Source: Clostridium algoriphilum (GTDB lineage Bacteria > Bacillota > Clostridia > Clostridiales > Clostridiaceae). Taken from it: a stretch of 64,000 nucleotides of DNA. A program made the translations under genes and the position numbers. The notes beneath the pieces were generated by a model. That model had not been told where the DNA came from, ran no database searches, and was given only the letters and a program-made list of their open reading frames with translations. The stretch is taken from NCBI RefSeq assembly GCF_020443705.1, contig NZ_JAIZZK010000016.1, positions 28,217-92,216 on the forward strand. Direction: 5' to 3'. Of the stretch, positions 32,271 through 41,339 are shown in pieces (the stretch's first letter is position 1; every line of letters begins with the position of its first letter).

Positions 32271-34010
32271 TTAAAGTAACTTAATCAGCTCTTCTAGCTC
32301 TTCAGATAAAACTTTTGCAAGCGTAATATCAGTATCTTTTAAAGCCAATGCTATTTTTGTTTCAACTAATTTTTTCTTTTGTTCAATTGCTAAATAGTCT
32401 CTGTCAAAATAACTAGCATAAATCATCTTTCTAAATTTTCGCATACTCATTTTTCTAATTGTCTTATCTTCAATGATTAAAACAAAATCCATACAGTTTA
32501 CTATAGAATAGAAATCATGAGAAATCATTAGAATTGCACCTTTATAGTTTTCTATGGCTTTTTCCAGTGCTATTTGTGAATAGGTGTCTAAATGACTTGT
32601 CGGTTCATCAAGAAGCAACATGTTTGCTTTACTAGCAGAAACTTTAGCCAATTGAAGTATATTTTTTTCTCCACCAGATAAAGACTCTATCTTTTGATTA
32701 ATGATTTCTTCTTCAAAACCGTAGCTTGAAATATATGATTTAATCTCTTCATAAGTTTTAAAACCAGCATCGAAGAACTCTTCAAGTATCGTATTAGACT
32801 CATTTAGTGTTTTGCCTTGAAGTTGAGATAAATAAGCCACTTCAACGTGTTCATTTATCTCAATAGAATCATGATTATTTTTAAAGATTTCTTGGAGTAA
32901 AGTCGTTTTCCCGGTACCATTTAAACCGACAAGAGCTACTTTATCATTAGATTTAATCTCAAAGTTAACATTTTCTAGAAGCATATCATCAAAGGCAACA
33001 CTATAATCATTAACTTTTAAAGCAATGGTTTCTTCGATTTCATTATCTGTAACTAAACTGATATTCGGTTGTTTAATATCTACAAATGGCGCTTTAATTC
33101 TACGTTTTTCTAATCTTTCTTGAATTTTAACTCTAGCATTTAGAGATTTTCCTCTAGAAGATTCAGTATGCTCAGTTGCGAGATATCTTAGTTTTTTTAT
33201 TAACATCTCGTTTCTCTCAAGTTCTTCATTATCAGAAGTAGCTAGTTCTTGTAACTCAATTTTAGTTTGGAGTAATGAGAAGTTATAATCAATATAGCTT
33301 CCATCAAACTCTTGGAGCTCCATGTTTTCAAGATGCAGAATTTTGTTAAAACAATTATTCAATAGATATCTGTTGTGCGTAATAATTAACATTGTTCCTT
33401 TGTGTGAATTAATTAGATCTTTAAGAGAATTAAGGTTTCCAAAGTCTAAAAACACATCGGGTTCATCCATAATCATTAAGTCTGGACTATTTAGCATTTC
33501 CTTAATTACTTGAATAAGCTTGAATTCCCCACCACTAAGTTCAGATATCATTAGATCTTTATACTTAATTAAGTTTGCAAGATTTAGGTTTTTATTAATG
33601 TTGTTTTCGAAATCATCCCCATTAATTGCATCAAATGCGTCTAAAGTTTGTTGATACTTTTCTAGTAAAGAATCAATATCCGAAGATGTTTCCATTTCAG
33701 TACAAATAGATGTTATTTCATTTTGTAGTTTAATAAATTCTTCCCCTATATATTCGAAAACTGTAATTTCTTTTGTTTCGCCAAGTTGTGAGAATTGACT
33801 TACATACCCAATTCTACAATTTGGGTCCATCTCTAACTTACCATCGAACATATATTTTTCTGGATCCATAATTATATCTATCAATGTACTTTTTCCGCTG
33901 CCATTTGTCCCTATAAAAGCACAATGTTGACCATCTTCTAATGTAAATGAAATGTTATTATATAGATCCTTCTGCGGAAATGAGTAGGACAAATTATCAA
34001 CTTTTATCAT
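32271..34010 (-). CDS. ABC-F family ATP-binding protein
   Basis: A soluble protein of 579 residues with two ABC ATPase domains and no membrane segment, as in ABC-F proteins that act on the ribosome. Domain 1 has GTNGSGKS (residues 34-41) and SELSGGE; domain 2 has GLNGTGKTTL, ESLSGGEKN and LLLDEPTSHLD. The first domain Walker B ends in MDEPDVFLD. A basic interdomain linker (RGKSLNARVKIQERLEKRR) is present. The ATG at 34010 follows AGAGGTAAT. Closest in style to antibiotic-resistance ABC-F proteins (Lsa/Vga-like), but a housekeeping role is possible. The leader holds a possible attenuator. Confidence 0.85.
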   Translation of the reverse strand: MIKVDNLSYSFPQKDLYNNISFTLEDGQHCAFIGTNGSGKSTLIDIIMDPEKYMFDGKLEMDPNCRIGYVSQFSQLGETKEITVFEYIGEEFIKLQNEITSICTEMETSSDIDSLLEKYQQTLDAFDAINGDDFENNINKNLNLANLIKYKDLMISELSGGEFKLIQVIKEMLNSPDLMIMDEPDVFLDFGNLNSLKDLINSHKGTMLIITHNRYLLNNCFNKILHLENMELQEFDGSYIDYNFSLLQTKIELQELATSDNEELERNEMLIKKLRYLATEHTESSRGKSLNARVKIQERLEKRRIKAPFVDIKQPNISLVTDNEIEETIALKVNDYSVAFDDMLLENVNFEIKSNDKVALVGLNGTGKTTLLQEIFKNNHDSIEINEHVEVAYLSQLQGKTLNESNTILEEFFDAGFKTYEEIKSYISSYGFEEEIINQKIESLSGGEKNILQLAKVSASKANMLLLDEPTSHLDTYSQIALEKAIENYKGAILMISHDFYSIVNCMDFVLIIEDKTIRKMSMRKFRKMIYASYFDRDYLAIEQKKKLVETKIALALKDTDITLAKVLSEELEELIKLL

Positions 34011-34031
34011 ATTATTACCTCTCTTTATCAC

Positions 34032-34061
34032 TAAAAAAGAGCCTATAAAAATAAGCTCTTC
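34032..34061 (-). promoter_or_regulatory. Possible transcription attenuator before ABC-F
   Basis: On the minus strand GAAGAGCTTATTTTTATAGG then CTCTTTTTTAG forms a short stem with a T-run, 22 bp upstream of the start codon. A short leader frame (starting TTG at 34085, in frame with the gene) spans it. This is the layout of ribosome-mediated attenuation in resistance ABC-F genes. Confidence 0.5.
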
Positions 34062-34204
34062 AATATATTCTCTTCTCAATTGCAATTTTACACTTGATTT
34101 TTATGTAGTAAAGACATTCTACTGAGTTTACCATTGATAGCATAACATTTTCTACGACTAAGTTCAATCATTTCATATTAAAGCTTCTCGTGATATCCGT
34201 TAAT

Positions 34205-34257
34205 TCTAAAAAACTTTGCGTGCCAGGTAGCCACAGTAACCACAAGTTGTTTTGCTA
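34205..34257. repeat. Degenerate right half of a TAGCAA element
   Basis: GTAACCACAAGTTGTTTTGCTA keeps the right terminus; the left half is lost. Confidence 0.55.
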
Positions 34258-34280
34258 ATTGTTTTTTTCTTTCATCTTAT

Positions 34281-34850
34281 CTACTCGAATTTACTTTCTC
34301 TTACCATATTATAAAGCATTCCTTGCTTTAACAAACTACTATTGCCACCTAATGCATCTACTAATGTATAAGCAAATGGTAGGGTTGAAGCTGGTCCTCT
34401 ACTAGTGATCAAGTGATCATCTACCACAACGATATCTTCTACATAATTTGCATCTTTAAGCAATGTAGTATATTCCTCTCCAGGATATGATGTTATTCTG
34501 CGTCCCTTGATAATTCCTGCTTTTTCTAGAATCATCGGTGCTGCACAGATAGCAGCAACAAATTTTTCCGGTGCTTTATCAAAATATTTTACTAATTCAA
34601 TGACCCTTTCATCATCTCTTAAATTTGTTGCACCAGGTAATCCACCAGGTAAAACAATCATATCGTATTCTTTTATTTCATCACTTATAATTTTGTCCGC
34701 CTTTACCACAATACCATGAGAACCTTTTACCATTTCTTCATTGATACTTACAGAATTACATTGAAATCCTGCCCTTCTTAAAATATCAACTACAAATAAT
34801 GCTTCACCCTCTTCAAATCCTTCTGCTAAAAAAACTGCAACTTTTCTCAA
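34281..34850 (-). CDS. DJ-1/PfpI family protein
   Basis: A 189-residue protein of the DJ-1 clade. It begins RKVAVFLAEGFEEGEALFVV, with the conserved Glu of the DJ-1 active site, and the nucleophilic Cys lies in FVAAICAAPMIL. ITSYPGEE and HLITSRGPASTLPFAY complete the family pattern. Members act as glyoxalase III/deglycase-type or redox-stress proteins. An AGGGGAG ribosome site precedes the ATG. It is a single gene flanked by non-coding DNA. Confidence 0.9.
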   Translation of the reverse strand: MRKVAVFLAEGFEEGEALFVVDILRRAGFQCNSVSINEEMVKGSHGIVVKADKIISDEIKEYDMIVLPGGLPGATNLRDDERVIELVKYFDKAPEKFVAAICAAPMILEKAGIIKGRRITSYPGEEYTTLLKDANYVEDIVVVDDHLITSRGPASTLPFAYTLVDALGGNSSLLKQGMLYNMVRESKFE

Positions 34851-35036
34851 TTTAACTCTCCCCTTCTTTTACCAATATAATCTTGATTTGGCTTACATTT
34901 TTATTAAACTTGTTTTGTTTTTTTCTCCCTAGTATTTACCTAATTTAGGGAATTTATTTACTGCACTGTAACCAGTAGTAATACCAATGTATTATCAAGA
35001 TTTATTTAAATTTAAATATTGTAAGATTGGGTACTA

Positions 35037-35684
35037 TTATCTCCTACTAAATAACCTCAATACAAACAAAAATATATTTATAAAGTCTAAATATAAAGAT
35101 AATGCCGCAAGCACAATCCCATGCATATCATTACTTTGTGCTTGCATACGCTTTATTTTCTGCATGTCATATGCTGTTAATGCACCAAATACTATTATAC
35201 CTAAGAAGCATACGCCTAAATTAAATGTGGAAGAAACGAAAAACATCTGCATAATAGTAAGTAAAATTAAACCTATTACAAACATCATGGCAAATTGACC
35301 TATTGCACTTAAGTCTTTCTTTGTTGTTATACCTACCATTCCACTACTTAAAAACATTAATGAAGTTAGAGCGAACACAGTAATTAATTGACCTTGATTT
35401 ACAATTAAAAAAACTATACTCAATGTTACACCATTTACTGCTGAATAAACCAAGAACCAAAATATTGCAGATGCTGTAGACATTTTAGCAACTCTCTTAA
35501 CTAATGTTATAACCATAACCAGTTCCAGAATCATAGCCCCATAAATTACTGTTGTAGATACATTCATTATATAGTTACTCATAAACAGACCAACTATAAA
35601 TGTTATTAGTAGTCCAACTGCCATTAGACACAAAGTCTTTCCTATAAAAGTAGATCTGCTTTTTATCAAACTATTACTTTCCAC
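35037..35684 (-). CDS. Bax inhibitor-1 (YccA/YbhL) family membrane protein
   Basis: A 215-residue protein with seven hydrophobic segments. Typical features are FIGKTLCLMAVGLLITFIVG, the VYSAVNGVTLSIVF segment, and the C-terminal LGIIVFGALTAYDMQKIKRM with the conserved Asp of the Ca2+/pH-gated leak family. A short basic tail (LRLFSRR) follows. Probably an inner-membrane protein involved in ion leak or stress; no partner gene is adjacent beyond the P-loop gene 27 bp upstream, with which it may form an operon. Confidence 0.88.
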   Translation of the reverse strand: MESNSLIKSRSTFIGKTLCLMAVGLLITFIVGLFMSNYIMNVSTTVIYGAMILELVMVITLVKRVAKMSTASAIFWFLVYSAVNGVTLSIVFLIVNQGQLITVFALTSLMFLSSGMVGITTKKDLSAIGQFAMMFVIGLILLTIMQMFFVSSTFNLGVCFLGIIVFGALTAYDMQKIKRMQAQSNDMHGIVLAALSLYLDFINIFLFVLRLFSRR

Positions 35685-35710
35685 ACTAACATACTCCTTT
35701 GTTACTATAT

Positions 35711-36310
35711 TTATTTTCTACCCGATGATTCTTCCAGTATATCTATTGTTTTTATTAAGGAATCGGTGAATTCTTCATTAGAAGAGTTTTTGAAGATAAG
35801 CAAATCATCTTTTATAGAAGGATCATCCAAAGCAATAGGAATATCAAAATTAGTCCCTGCAATATATTCATTCCAATGTGCAAGTTTCCATGTATCCCTA
35901 TCAGAATTCCTCTCAATCATTCTTTGCTGTGTTACATCGATTGAAGTTTCTACCCAAATAACGACTAAAGAAGCGTTATTTTCTTTTAATATTGCTTTTA
36001 GATTTTTGATATAGTTTAAATCTCGTATTTCTTTTGTAAATGGTGCATTAATTAGCACAATATCATCATAATTCAGAGCTTCCATTGCGAGTTCTACTAT
36101 TGTTTCGTATTCATAATCACGTATATTTTCATTAAAAAAATCTGAGCTTCTATTATATTCTTCACCTGCTACAACAAAAATCTGTTTTGATAATTTTATG
36201 AGTGTATCTTTATCAAGATAGACAACATGGCGTAATGCCTCGGCAAGCTTTTTTGCGATATAAGTTTTTCCACTTGCTGGTGGTGATGTTACTAAAATCA
36301 GTTTTTTCAC
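35711..36310 (-). CDS. P-loop kinase/ATPase (AAA family)
   Basis: A 199-residue protein with a Walker A motif SPPASGKTYIAKKL at residues 9-22, VVYLDKDTL (the Asp often contacting substrate), a Walker B-like region VLINAPF, and VETSIDVTQQRMIERNSDRD, the lid Arg region of small kinases. It resembles zeta-toxin or gluconate/chloramphenicol-kinase-like P-loop enzymes with unknown small substrate. It lies upstream of the Bax-inhibitor gene in the same direction with a 26-bp gap. Confidence 0.75.
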   Translation of the reverse strand: MKKLILVTSPPASGKTYIAKKLAEALRHVVYLDKDTLIKLSKQIFVVAGEEYNRSSDFFNENIRDYEYETIVELAMEALNYDDIVLINAPFTKEIRDLNYIKNLKAILKENNASLVVIWVETSIDVTQQRMIERNSDRDTWKLAHWNEYIAGTNFDIPIALDDPSIKDDLLIFKNSSNEEFTDSLIKTIDILEESSGRK

Positions 36311-36413
36311 AACAATCCTCTCCTAGTCAAAAAATTTTAAGTCTGAAACTTTTCAAACCTGTTCAACTTTTCATATTCACGTTTATTATACCCCTTTTTC
36401 CTGTTTAATAATT

Positions 36414-36485
36414 TAGCAAATTTGCTTCGCTCATAAAAAAACCGGGGGGGGCGTGAACAAATTGTAACCACAATTTGTTTTGCTA
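36414..36485. repeat. TAGCAA element, 72-bp type
   Basis: Complete unit from TAGCAAATTTGCTTCGCTC through AACCGGGGGGGGCGTG to the perfect AACAAATTGT/ACAATTTGTT hairpin and TTTTGCTA. Confidence 0.92.
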
Positions 36486-36503
36486 ATGTATGACAACTAA
36501 AAT

Positions 36504-36635
36504 TAGCAAACAGAACTTGTCCACTACGTTACCAATTTCTGTAACGGGGTCGCGTCAGCCACCTAAAAAAAGTAAATATAGGTTGCGCATTAATTCTAGA
36601 ATATGAAAGAGTATGCGAGCATATTTTACTTGCTA
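36504..36635. repeat. TAGCAA element, 132 bp, mixed arms
   Basis: Left arm TAGCAAACAGAACTTGTCC with hairpin and CGGGGTCGCGTCAG; right arm CGAGCATATTTTACTTGCTA. It is a shortened version of the 224-bp unit at 26391, separated by 18 bp from another element. Confidence 0.9.
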
Positions 36636-36803
36636 CCTGCCTTCGTGCAATCTTTAAGTATCTAGTTGTTGCATATAAAACTAGTATACGCTACTATTAC
36701 AGTATATTATTCGACATATAGTTTAATGTATTTATGGAAATTATTAAAAAACAATTTATAAAGAATTGAACAAAATTATAAAAAGAAAGGCTGGTAATTT
36801 AAA

Positions 36804-37169
36804 ATGAAACAATTAAAATTTAGAGTTTGGGATAGTTTAAAACACAAAATGCATAAATTGCAAGGCATGACTTTTGATTCGCAAAGTTTCGTTCCGTCAG
36901 CTGTGAAGGTTCCCGGTTTAACTTGGAGACCTGTTGAAGAATTTGAATTGCTTCAATGGGTATACTTATCTGATAACAATGGAGTTAATGTATATGAAGG
37001 CGATTATATTAAAATTTCATCTACTGTTTACAATGTATTATGGAATGAAACCATAGTAAATTTTCAGCTTGAAGAGTTAGATGGCTCATTGAGCCGTAGT
37101 ATCCTTGACGTCTCACTAGGAGATATAGTAGGCAATAAGTTTGTAAATGCAGATTTATATAACAAATAG
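36804..37169 (+). CDS. YopX family protein (phage-type)
   Basis: A 121-residue protein with the YopX signature: KQLKFRVWDSLKHKMHKLQG at the start and YLSDNNGVNVYEGDYIKIS in the middle, where prophage YopX proteins carry GLKDKNGKEIYEGD. A GAAAGG ribosome site precedes the ATG. YopX proteins are common in temperate phages, but no other phage gene is nearby, so this is an isolated gene. Function unknown. Confidence 0.8.
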   Translation: MKQLKFRVWDSLKHKMHKLQGMTFDSQSFVPSAVKVPGLTWRPVEEFELLQWVYLSDNNGVNVYEGDYIKISSTVYNVLWNETIVNFQLEELDGSLSRSILDVSLGDIVGNKFVNADLYNK

Positions 37170-37204
37170 TCTATTTTTAAAAATAGCGTTTATACTATAA
37201 CAAT

Positions 37205-37243
37205 AAATTAAGGAAAGTAAAATTACTTTCCTTAATTTATTTT
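37205..37243 (+). terminator. Terminator of the YopX-type gene
   Basis: AATTAAGGAAAGTAA pairs with TTACTTTCCTTAATT, followed by TATTTT. Confidence 0.85.
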
Positions 37244-37382
37244 AATGAATATTATATTTAAAGTGAAGCGGACAAGCTCTGTTACTAATAAAGTTAAAAT
37301 ATCTCATCTAAATCAGTTATAATCTTATCTGCTAATATAATTATGTTTATAATAAATAATTAAAATCAATAATATCTACTAA

Positions 37383-37721
37383 TTACAACTCACATGAACT
37401 ATTTATTAAGTGTTTGAAATAGAAAATATCCCATTGGTGGTTAACTGCCATTAAATATACTTTCCAACTTTTGCGGAAATGAGGTTTAATATTCAATTTC
37501 GTTTTATCTTTTGTCATCTTTCTCGTAAGAAATGTAGCTATAAGCGGAAACAAGCTAAAGCATGTAAATAATATCGATCTTGCGTTATTCTTATATGGTT
37601 CTGGAAGCAGAAGTATCAGTATCCACCCGATTAATGTACAACTGTAAGTGATTACTAGATATATATAAATTCTTTTATTCAAAATATTTTTCTCAATAAT
37701 TTTAACTTTCTCCTTATTCAA
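37383..37721 (-). pseudogene. N-terminal fragment of a CPBP-type membrane protease
   Basis: The first 90 residues (YLVITYSCTLIGWILILLLP, FSLFPLIATFLTRKMTKDKT, KLNIKPHFRKSWKVYLMA) match the start of clostridial CPBP (Abi) intramembrane proteases, with two membrane segments. After KVYLMA the sequence leaves the family and soon stops. The conserved EExxxR and H motifs are absent, so it cannot be active. Confidence 0.65.
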
Positions 37722-38014
37722 TTATTATTGAAATTCCCGTTTACTATCTCTTTCAAAGAAAATAATGTTTACTTCACAATTTCATACAACTGCGTCGTAA
37801 CTCTATATATAATATTGTTATTTAGCACAATTCAGAACAATTCCTCCATAAATAGAAATCATACACTGTTTATATATAAACAACATTCAAATCAAATGTT
37901 TAAGCCATTTCTATGTGAGTTAAGTAATAATGCTATATGGGCTCTTGCTTCTATAAGAAAAAGCACAAACTGCAAGCTAAATAACATTATTTTTCTTAGG
38001 TAAACTTCACTATA
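37722..38014. other. Intergenic stretch
   Basis: No gene with a ribosome site is visible on either strand; a plus-strand frame of 91 codons lacks family resemblance and start signals. Confidence 0.4.
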
Positions 38015-39506
38015 TTACTGTATTCCTATAAATTTTTGTTTCTTATCCCTACAAAGTTTTTGTATTGCTACCTTGCCTACAATTAATGCTGCAGGAAGTC
38101 CGCCTGGTATCATAATCCATTGACTTGCTATATACATATTATTAATACCCTTAATTTTGCCATAATGGCTAGTTATCTTAGCTGACTTACTCATTTTAAA
38201 TGCCATAAATGAGCCTCTATAAGCACTGCAGTATCTTTCATAGGTTAAAGGTGTGGCTACATCTACCATCTCAATTTTCCCAACAGTTTCTGGAAAATAT
38301 TCATTTAGTTTAATTGTAAAATAATCTTCTATGTCTTTTTTTATTTTTATATATTGTTCCTTCGATAACCCACTCCAAAAATCATAATTATAAACTAAGA
38401 AACATGTTTTAACAACACTCTTTCCCTCAGGTGCAAAGGGTTTTTCTTTACAAAAATGCTCGAAGAAACATCCGTCTAGCTTCTCTCCACAAAAATCAAC
38501 TACATCATACATCATGTATATAATTAACCTTAGCTGGATATTTTGATAAATCGCAATCTACTCCAAATGCCACATGCACAATGCTACAGGTTTCATAGTC
38601 TTTAGTTGCAGAATACATCATATCAAACTTTTTATCTCTATATTTATCCTCTAATAATTTTTTCATAGTAACATAAGTATCACAGGCAGATATTACATAA
38701 TCAACATTTACTTTCTCCCCATTATTAAGTTCGATAGCGGATGTATTACCATTATCGACTAATATTCTTTTTACACCATTTCCACCGTGAAATATACCAC
38801 CAAGTTTCTCATATTTATGAAGCATATTATCAGCCAAAGCCTGGGAACCGCCTTTAAGCCAACCACTCTTGTTAGCAGCAAACATTGCGGCAGTGGTAAA
38901 GAAAGTCATAGCTATATATCCACTAGGCACAAAATTTGCAATAGCCGCCCTTATTATGGGACTCTTAAAACGCTCTGTATATTCATCTAGTGATAGCTTT
39001 TTGATAGATCCTGCATTTTTAAAGGCGGGCATCATTTCTTTTATAAAAGCTATTTTCTCAAAGATATTCATTATATCCATTGTCTTTTTTGCAGGTATAT
39101 TCATAGATTGCAAATCCTTTATGATTAGATACATTTCTTCTATAGCTAGCTTATCCTCGGGTGATAACTCTAAAAAATGTAATTTAAGCTTTTCAACGTC
39201 TCTATACCAAAATAGTGTCTTGTCTCCTATTTGAGTTGCAGCAAAAACTTCAGGATAGCTTACATGATCATCAGTAAAGGCCCCTACTTCTTTCCATACG
39301 TCATGAAGAGCTGTGCCTTGTTTTGTACCAGTAAGCCAGTTTAGGCAACCATCAATTCTGTATCCTTTCCTTTTCCAAGAAGTACATTCACCTCCTGCAA
39401 TTATGTGCTGCTCATATATTTCGCTATCAAATCCATTCATCTGTGCATATATTCCAGCAGACAATCCTGATATTCCCGCACCAATAATTACTACTTTTTC
39501 TTTCAC
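38015..39506 (-). pseudogene. Phytoene desaturase-like FAD oxidoreductase, frameshifted
   Basis: One gene of about 495 codons split by a frameshift. The N part starts at GTG 39506 after AAAGGAG and has the FAD-binding Rossmann motif VVIIGAGISGLSAGIYAQMN and EQHIIAGGECTSW. The C part (38015-38515) ends with NNMYIASQWIMIPGGLPAAL, the typical C-terminal FAD motif of the phytoene desaturase/CrtI-like (NAD(P)/FAD-dependent oxidoreductase) family. At about 38507-38520 a 7-bp unit ATGATGT is present twice in tandem. Removing one copy restores NYIHDVVDFCGE and a single frame. The natural substrate is unknown; no carotenoid genes are nearby. Confidence 0.85.
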
Positions 39507-39589
39507 GCTGTTTACTCCTTTATTTTTTATTTTGATCACTTGCTCGGTTATATTTATGTCAGAAATCATATTGTTTTATGAAGCTTAAA

Positions 39590-40003
39590 ACTGTAAAGGA
39601 TTAATGTTTTCTATCTATTTTATGCTTTAGCTTTAATATATTATATTATATTAAAGCGTTTCAAATAAGTGAATTTAAATGAAGTTTAAGATGCTGAAAT
39701 TGAATATTGGAAGGCGGAAGCAGAACTTTGTCAATTCACCACGATTACCAATGTGTTAAATTTATATTTTACTACCTTATTATTAAATGTGTATCGATAC
39801 ACTAGACTATTTTAAAATCCTATGATATTATCTCCAATATTGGAAGATGTTCAACTCTAAAGTATTATTTTTATGATAAGGCCTCTGGAAAAGAAGTTGA
39901 ATTTTAACTTAGCTTCAAGTAAAAAAGCTTTAATTATGACGTTGAATATCTATAATATAATCTAAAAACAGTATTAATAATGATTTTAAAAAGAGGGGAT
40001 ACT
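39590..40003. other. Intergenic region before the ECF S-component
   Basis: Contains short eroded coding patches, for example a minus-free plus-strand frame KYYFYDKASGKEVEF near 39860-39905, and AT-rich DNA. No riboswitch was recognised. Confidence 0.3.
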
Positions 40004-40519
40004 ATGAAAAAAGAACAAATGAAAACAAAAGACTTAACAAAAATGTCTATAATGGCCGCATTAGTTTTTTTAGCAACATATTTTATAAAAATTCCTTCAA
40101 TAAATGGGTATACACATTTAGGGGATTGTATGATTTTTCTGTCAGTGTTAATTTTAGGCTGGCGCAAAGGGGCTTTAGCTGGTGGAATGGGCGCTGCTTT
40201 AGCTGACCTTTTAGGGGGATACATGCAGTGGGTTATTCCAACGTTTTTTATAAAATCTATAATGGCTATGATTATGGGATTAATGACTGAAAAATTGTTT
40301 CCTAATTTAAGATTTGGTTGGTTAATAGGGGCCTCAGTTGGAGGTATATTTCAAATCATAGGGTATACATTTGTAAGAATGCTTTTATATGGAAAAGCTT
40401 TAGGAATTACTGAACTTCCTATGTTAGCACTTCAAACTGTAAGTGGTGTTGCTTTAGCACTTGTTTTGGTGACAACATTATTAGAATCCAATGTAATAAC
40501 AAAGTTGAAGGAAATATAA
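40004..40519 (+). CDS. ECF transporter S component
   Basis: A 171-residue membrane protein from the ATG at 40004 (GAGGGG ribosome site). It has five to six hydrophobic segments and the ECF substrate-binding pattern KDLTKMSIMAALVFLATYFI near the N terminus, then THLGDCMIFLSVLILGWRKG and LADLLGGYMQWVIPTFFIKS. Such proteins bind a vitamin and dock to a shared energising module encoded elsewhere. The nearby pyridoxine kinase gene and the lack of other vitamin genes make a vitamin B6 precursor the best guess. Confidence 0.85.
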   Translation: MKKEQMKTKDLTKMSIMAALVFLATYFIKIPSINGYTHLGDCMIFLSVLILGWRKGALAGGMGAALADLLGGYMQWVIPTFFIKSIMAMIMGLMTEKLFPNLRFGWLIGASVGGIFQIIGYTFVRMLLYGKALGITELPMLALQTVSGVALALVLVTTLLESNVITKLKEI

Positions 40520-40534
40520 GTATTAAAAAATAGA

Positions 40535-40584
40535 CGCAAATAAGACAAGTTATTAGAAAATCTAATGGCTTGTCTTATTTGCGA
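40535..40584. terminator. Bidirectional terminator
   Basis: CGCAAATAAGACAAG pairs with CTTGTCTTATTTGCG around an 18-nt loop containing a smaller hairpin. It separates convergent genes at 40519 (plus) and 40605 (minus). Confidence 0.85.
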
Positions 40585-40604
40585 TAACAGTATGTAACTT
40601 TATC

Positions 40605-41258
40605 TTATTCAAAAGGACGTACTCTTAAAGGTACTCCAATAGTATCACATACGGCTTGACAAGCATCTATTTCTTCTTGTCCAATACAATCTACTACTGT
40701 CATAACTACATTTGGAACATACTCTTTGCAGCTTACTGCGAATTTCAGCATGGCGTCATAAGATTCTATACCAAATTTGCTACGAGTTAATGTTAAATAT
40801 TCTTCCGCATTTGATGCATTAAGGCTTATGGATACAGTATTAATCAAGTCTTTTAACAATGCAGCAGTTTCCTTTTTATTAACTAAATCCGCTAATCCAT
40901 TAGTATTTATACGAATTGGATTATTGCTACTTCTATTTTTTAAGTATTTTGCCACTTTCAATAGATCATCAAGACGGGTTAAAGGTTCACCAAATCCACA
41001 GAATATAATTTCATTGAACTGAGTTAAATCATATTTTTCAAACTCTTCTATGACTTCTTGAACAGTAGGTTCTGTATCTAACCATAGACTATTTGATTTA
41101 GCCATTTCCTTAGTGTTTCTTAAACAAAAGGTACAAGAACAAGGGCAATTGTTAGTTAAATTAACATAAATGTTTTTGTGATTGGATTCTTTTTTAGTGA
41201 TATCAACATCTTTTAAATTGATATAAACACCATTGTTATATGTATATAAAATAACCAT
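40605..41258 (-). CDS. TatD-associated radical SAM protein
   Basis: A 217-residue radical SAM enzyme with the iron-sulfur motif NCPCSCTFC (C38, C42, C45 in CxxxCxxC spacing), the GFGEPLTR glycine/glutamate motif for SAM binding, and VSISLNASNAEEYL. Its start NGVYINLKDVDITKK and overall length match the small radical SAM family usually encoded next to TatD DNase. Here no tatD lies adjacent. Substrate unknown. No clear ribosome site is seen apart from GGAAG. Confidence 0.85.
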   Translation of the reverse strand: MVILYTYNNGVYINLKDVDITKKESNHKNIYVNLTNNCPCSCTFCLRNTKEMAKSNSLWLDTEPTVQEVIEEFEKYDLTQFNEIIFCGFGEPLTRLDDLLKVAKYLKNRSSNNPIRINTNGLADLVNKKETAALLKDLINTVSISLNASNAEEYLTLTRSKFGIESYDAMLKFAVSCKEYVPNVVMTVVDCIGQEEIDACQAVCDTIGVPLRVRPFE

Positions 41259-41339
41259 ATTCTATCTTCCTCTTTTCTTTATGTTTTAAATTTGTAATTA
41301 ATATTAATAAGTAATAATAAATTACTAAATATACTTAAG

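Noticed and set aside
39590..40003. A vitamin riboswitch before the ECF S-component
   Set aside because: Looked for conserved TPP, FMN, cobalamin and THF motifs by eye and found none.
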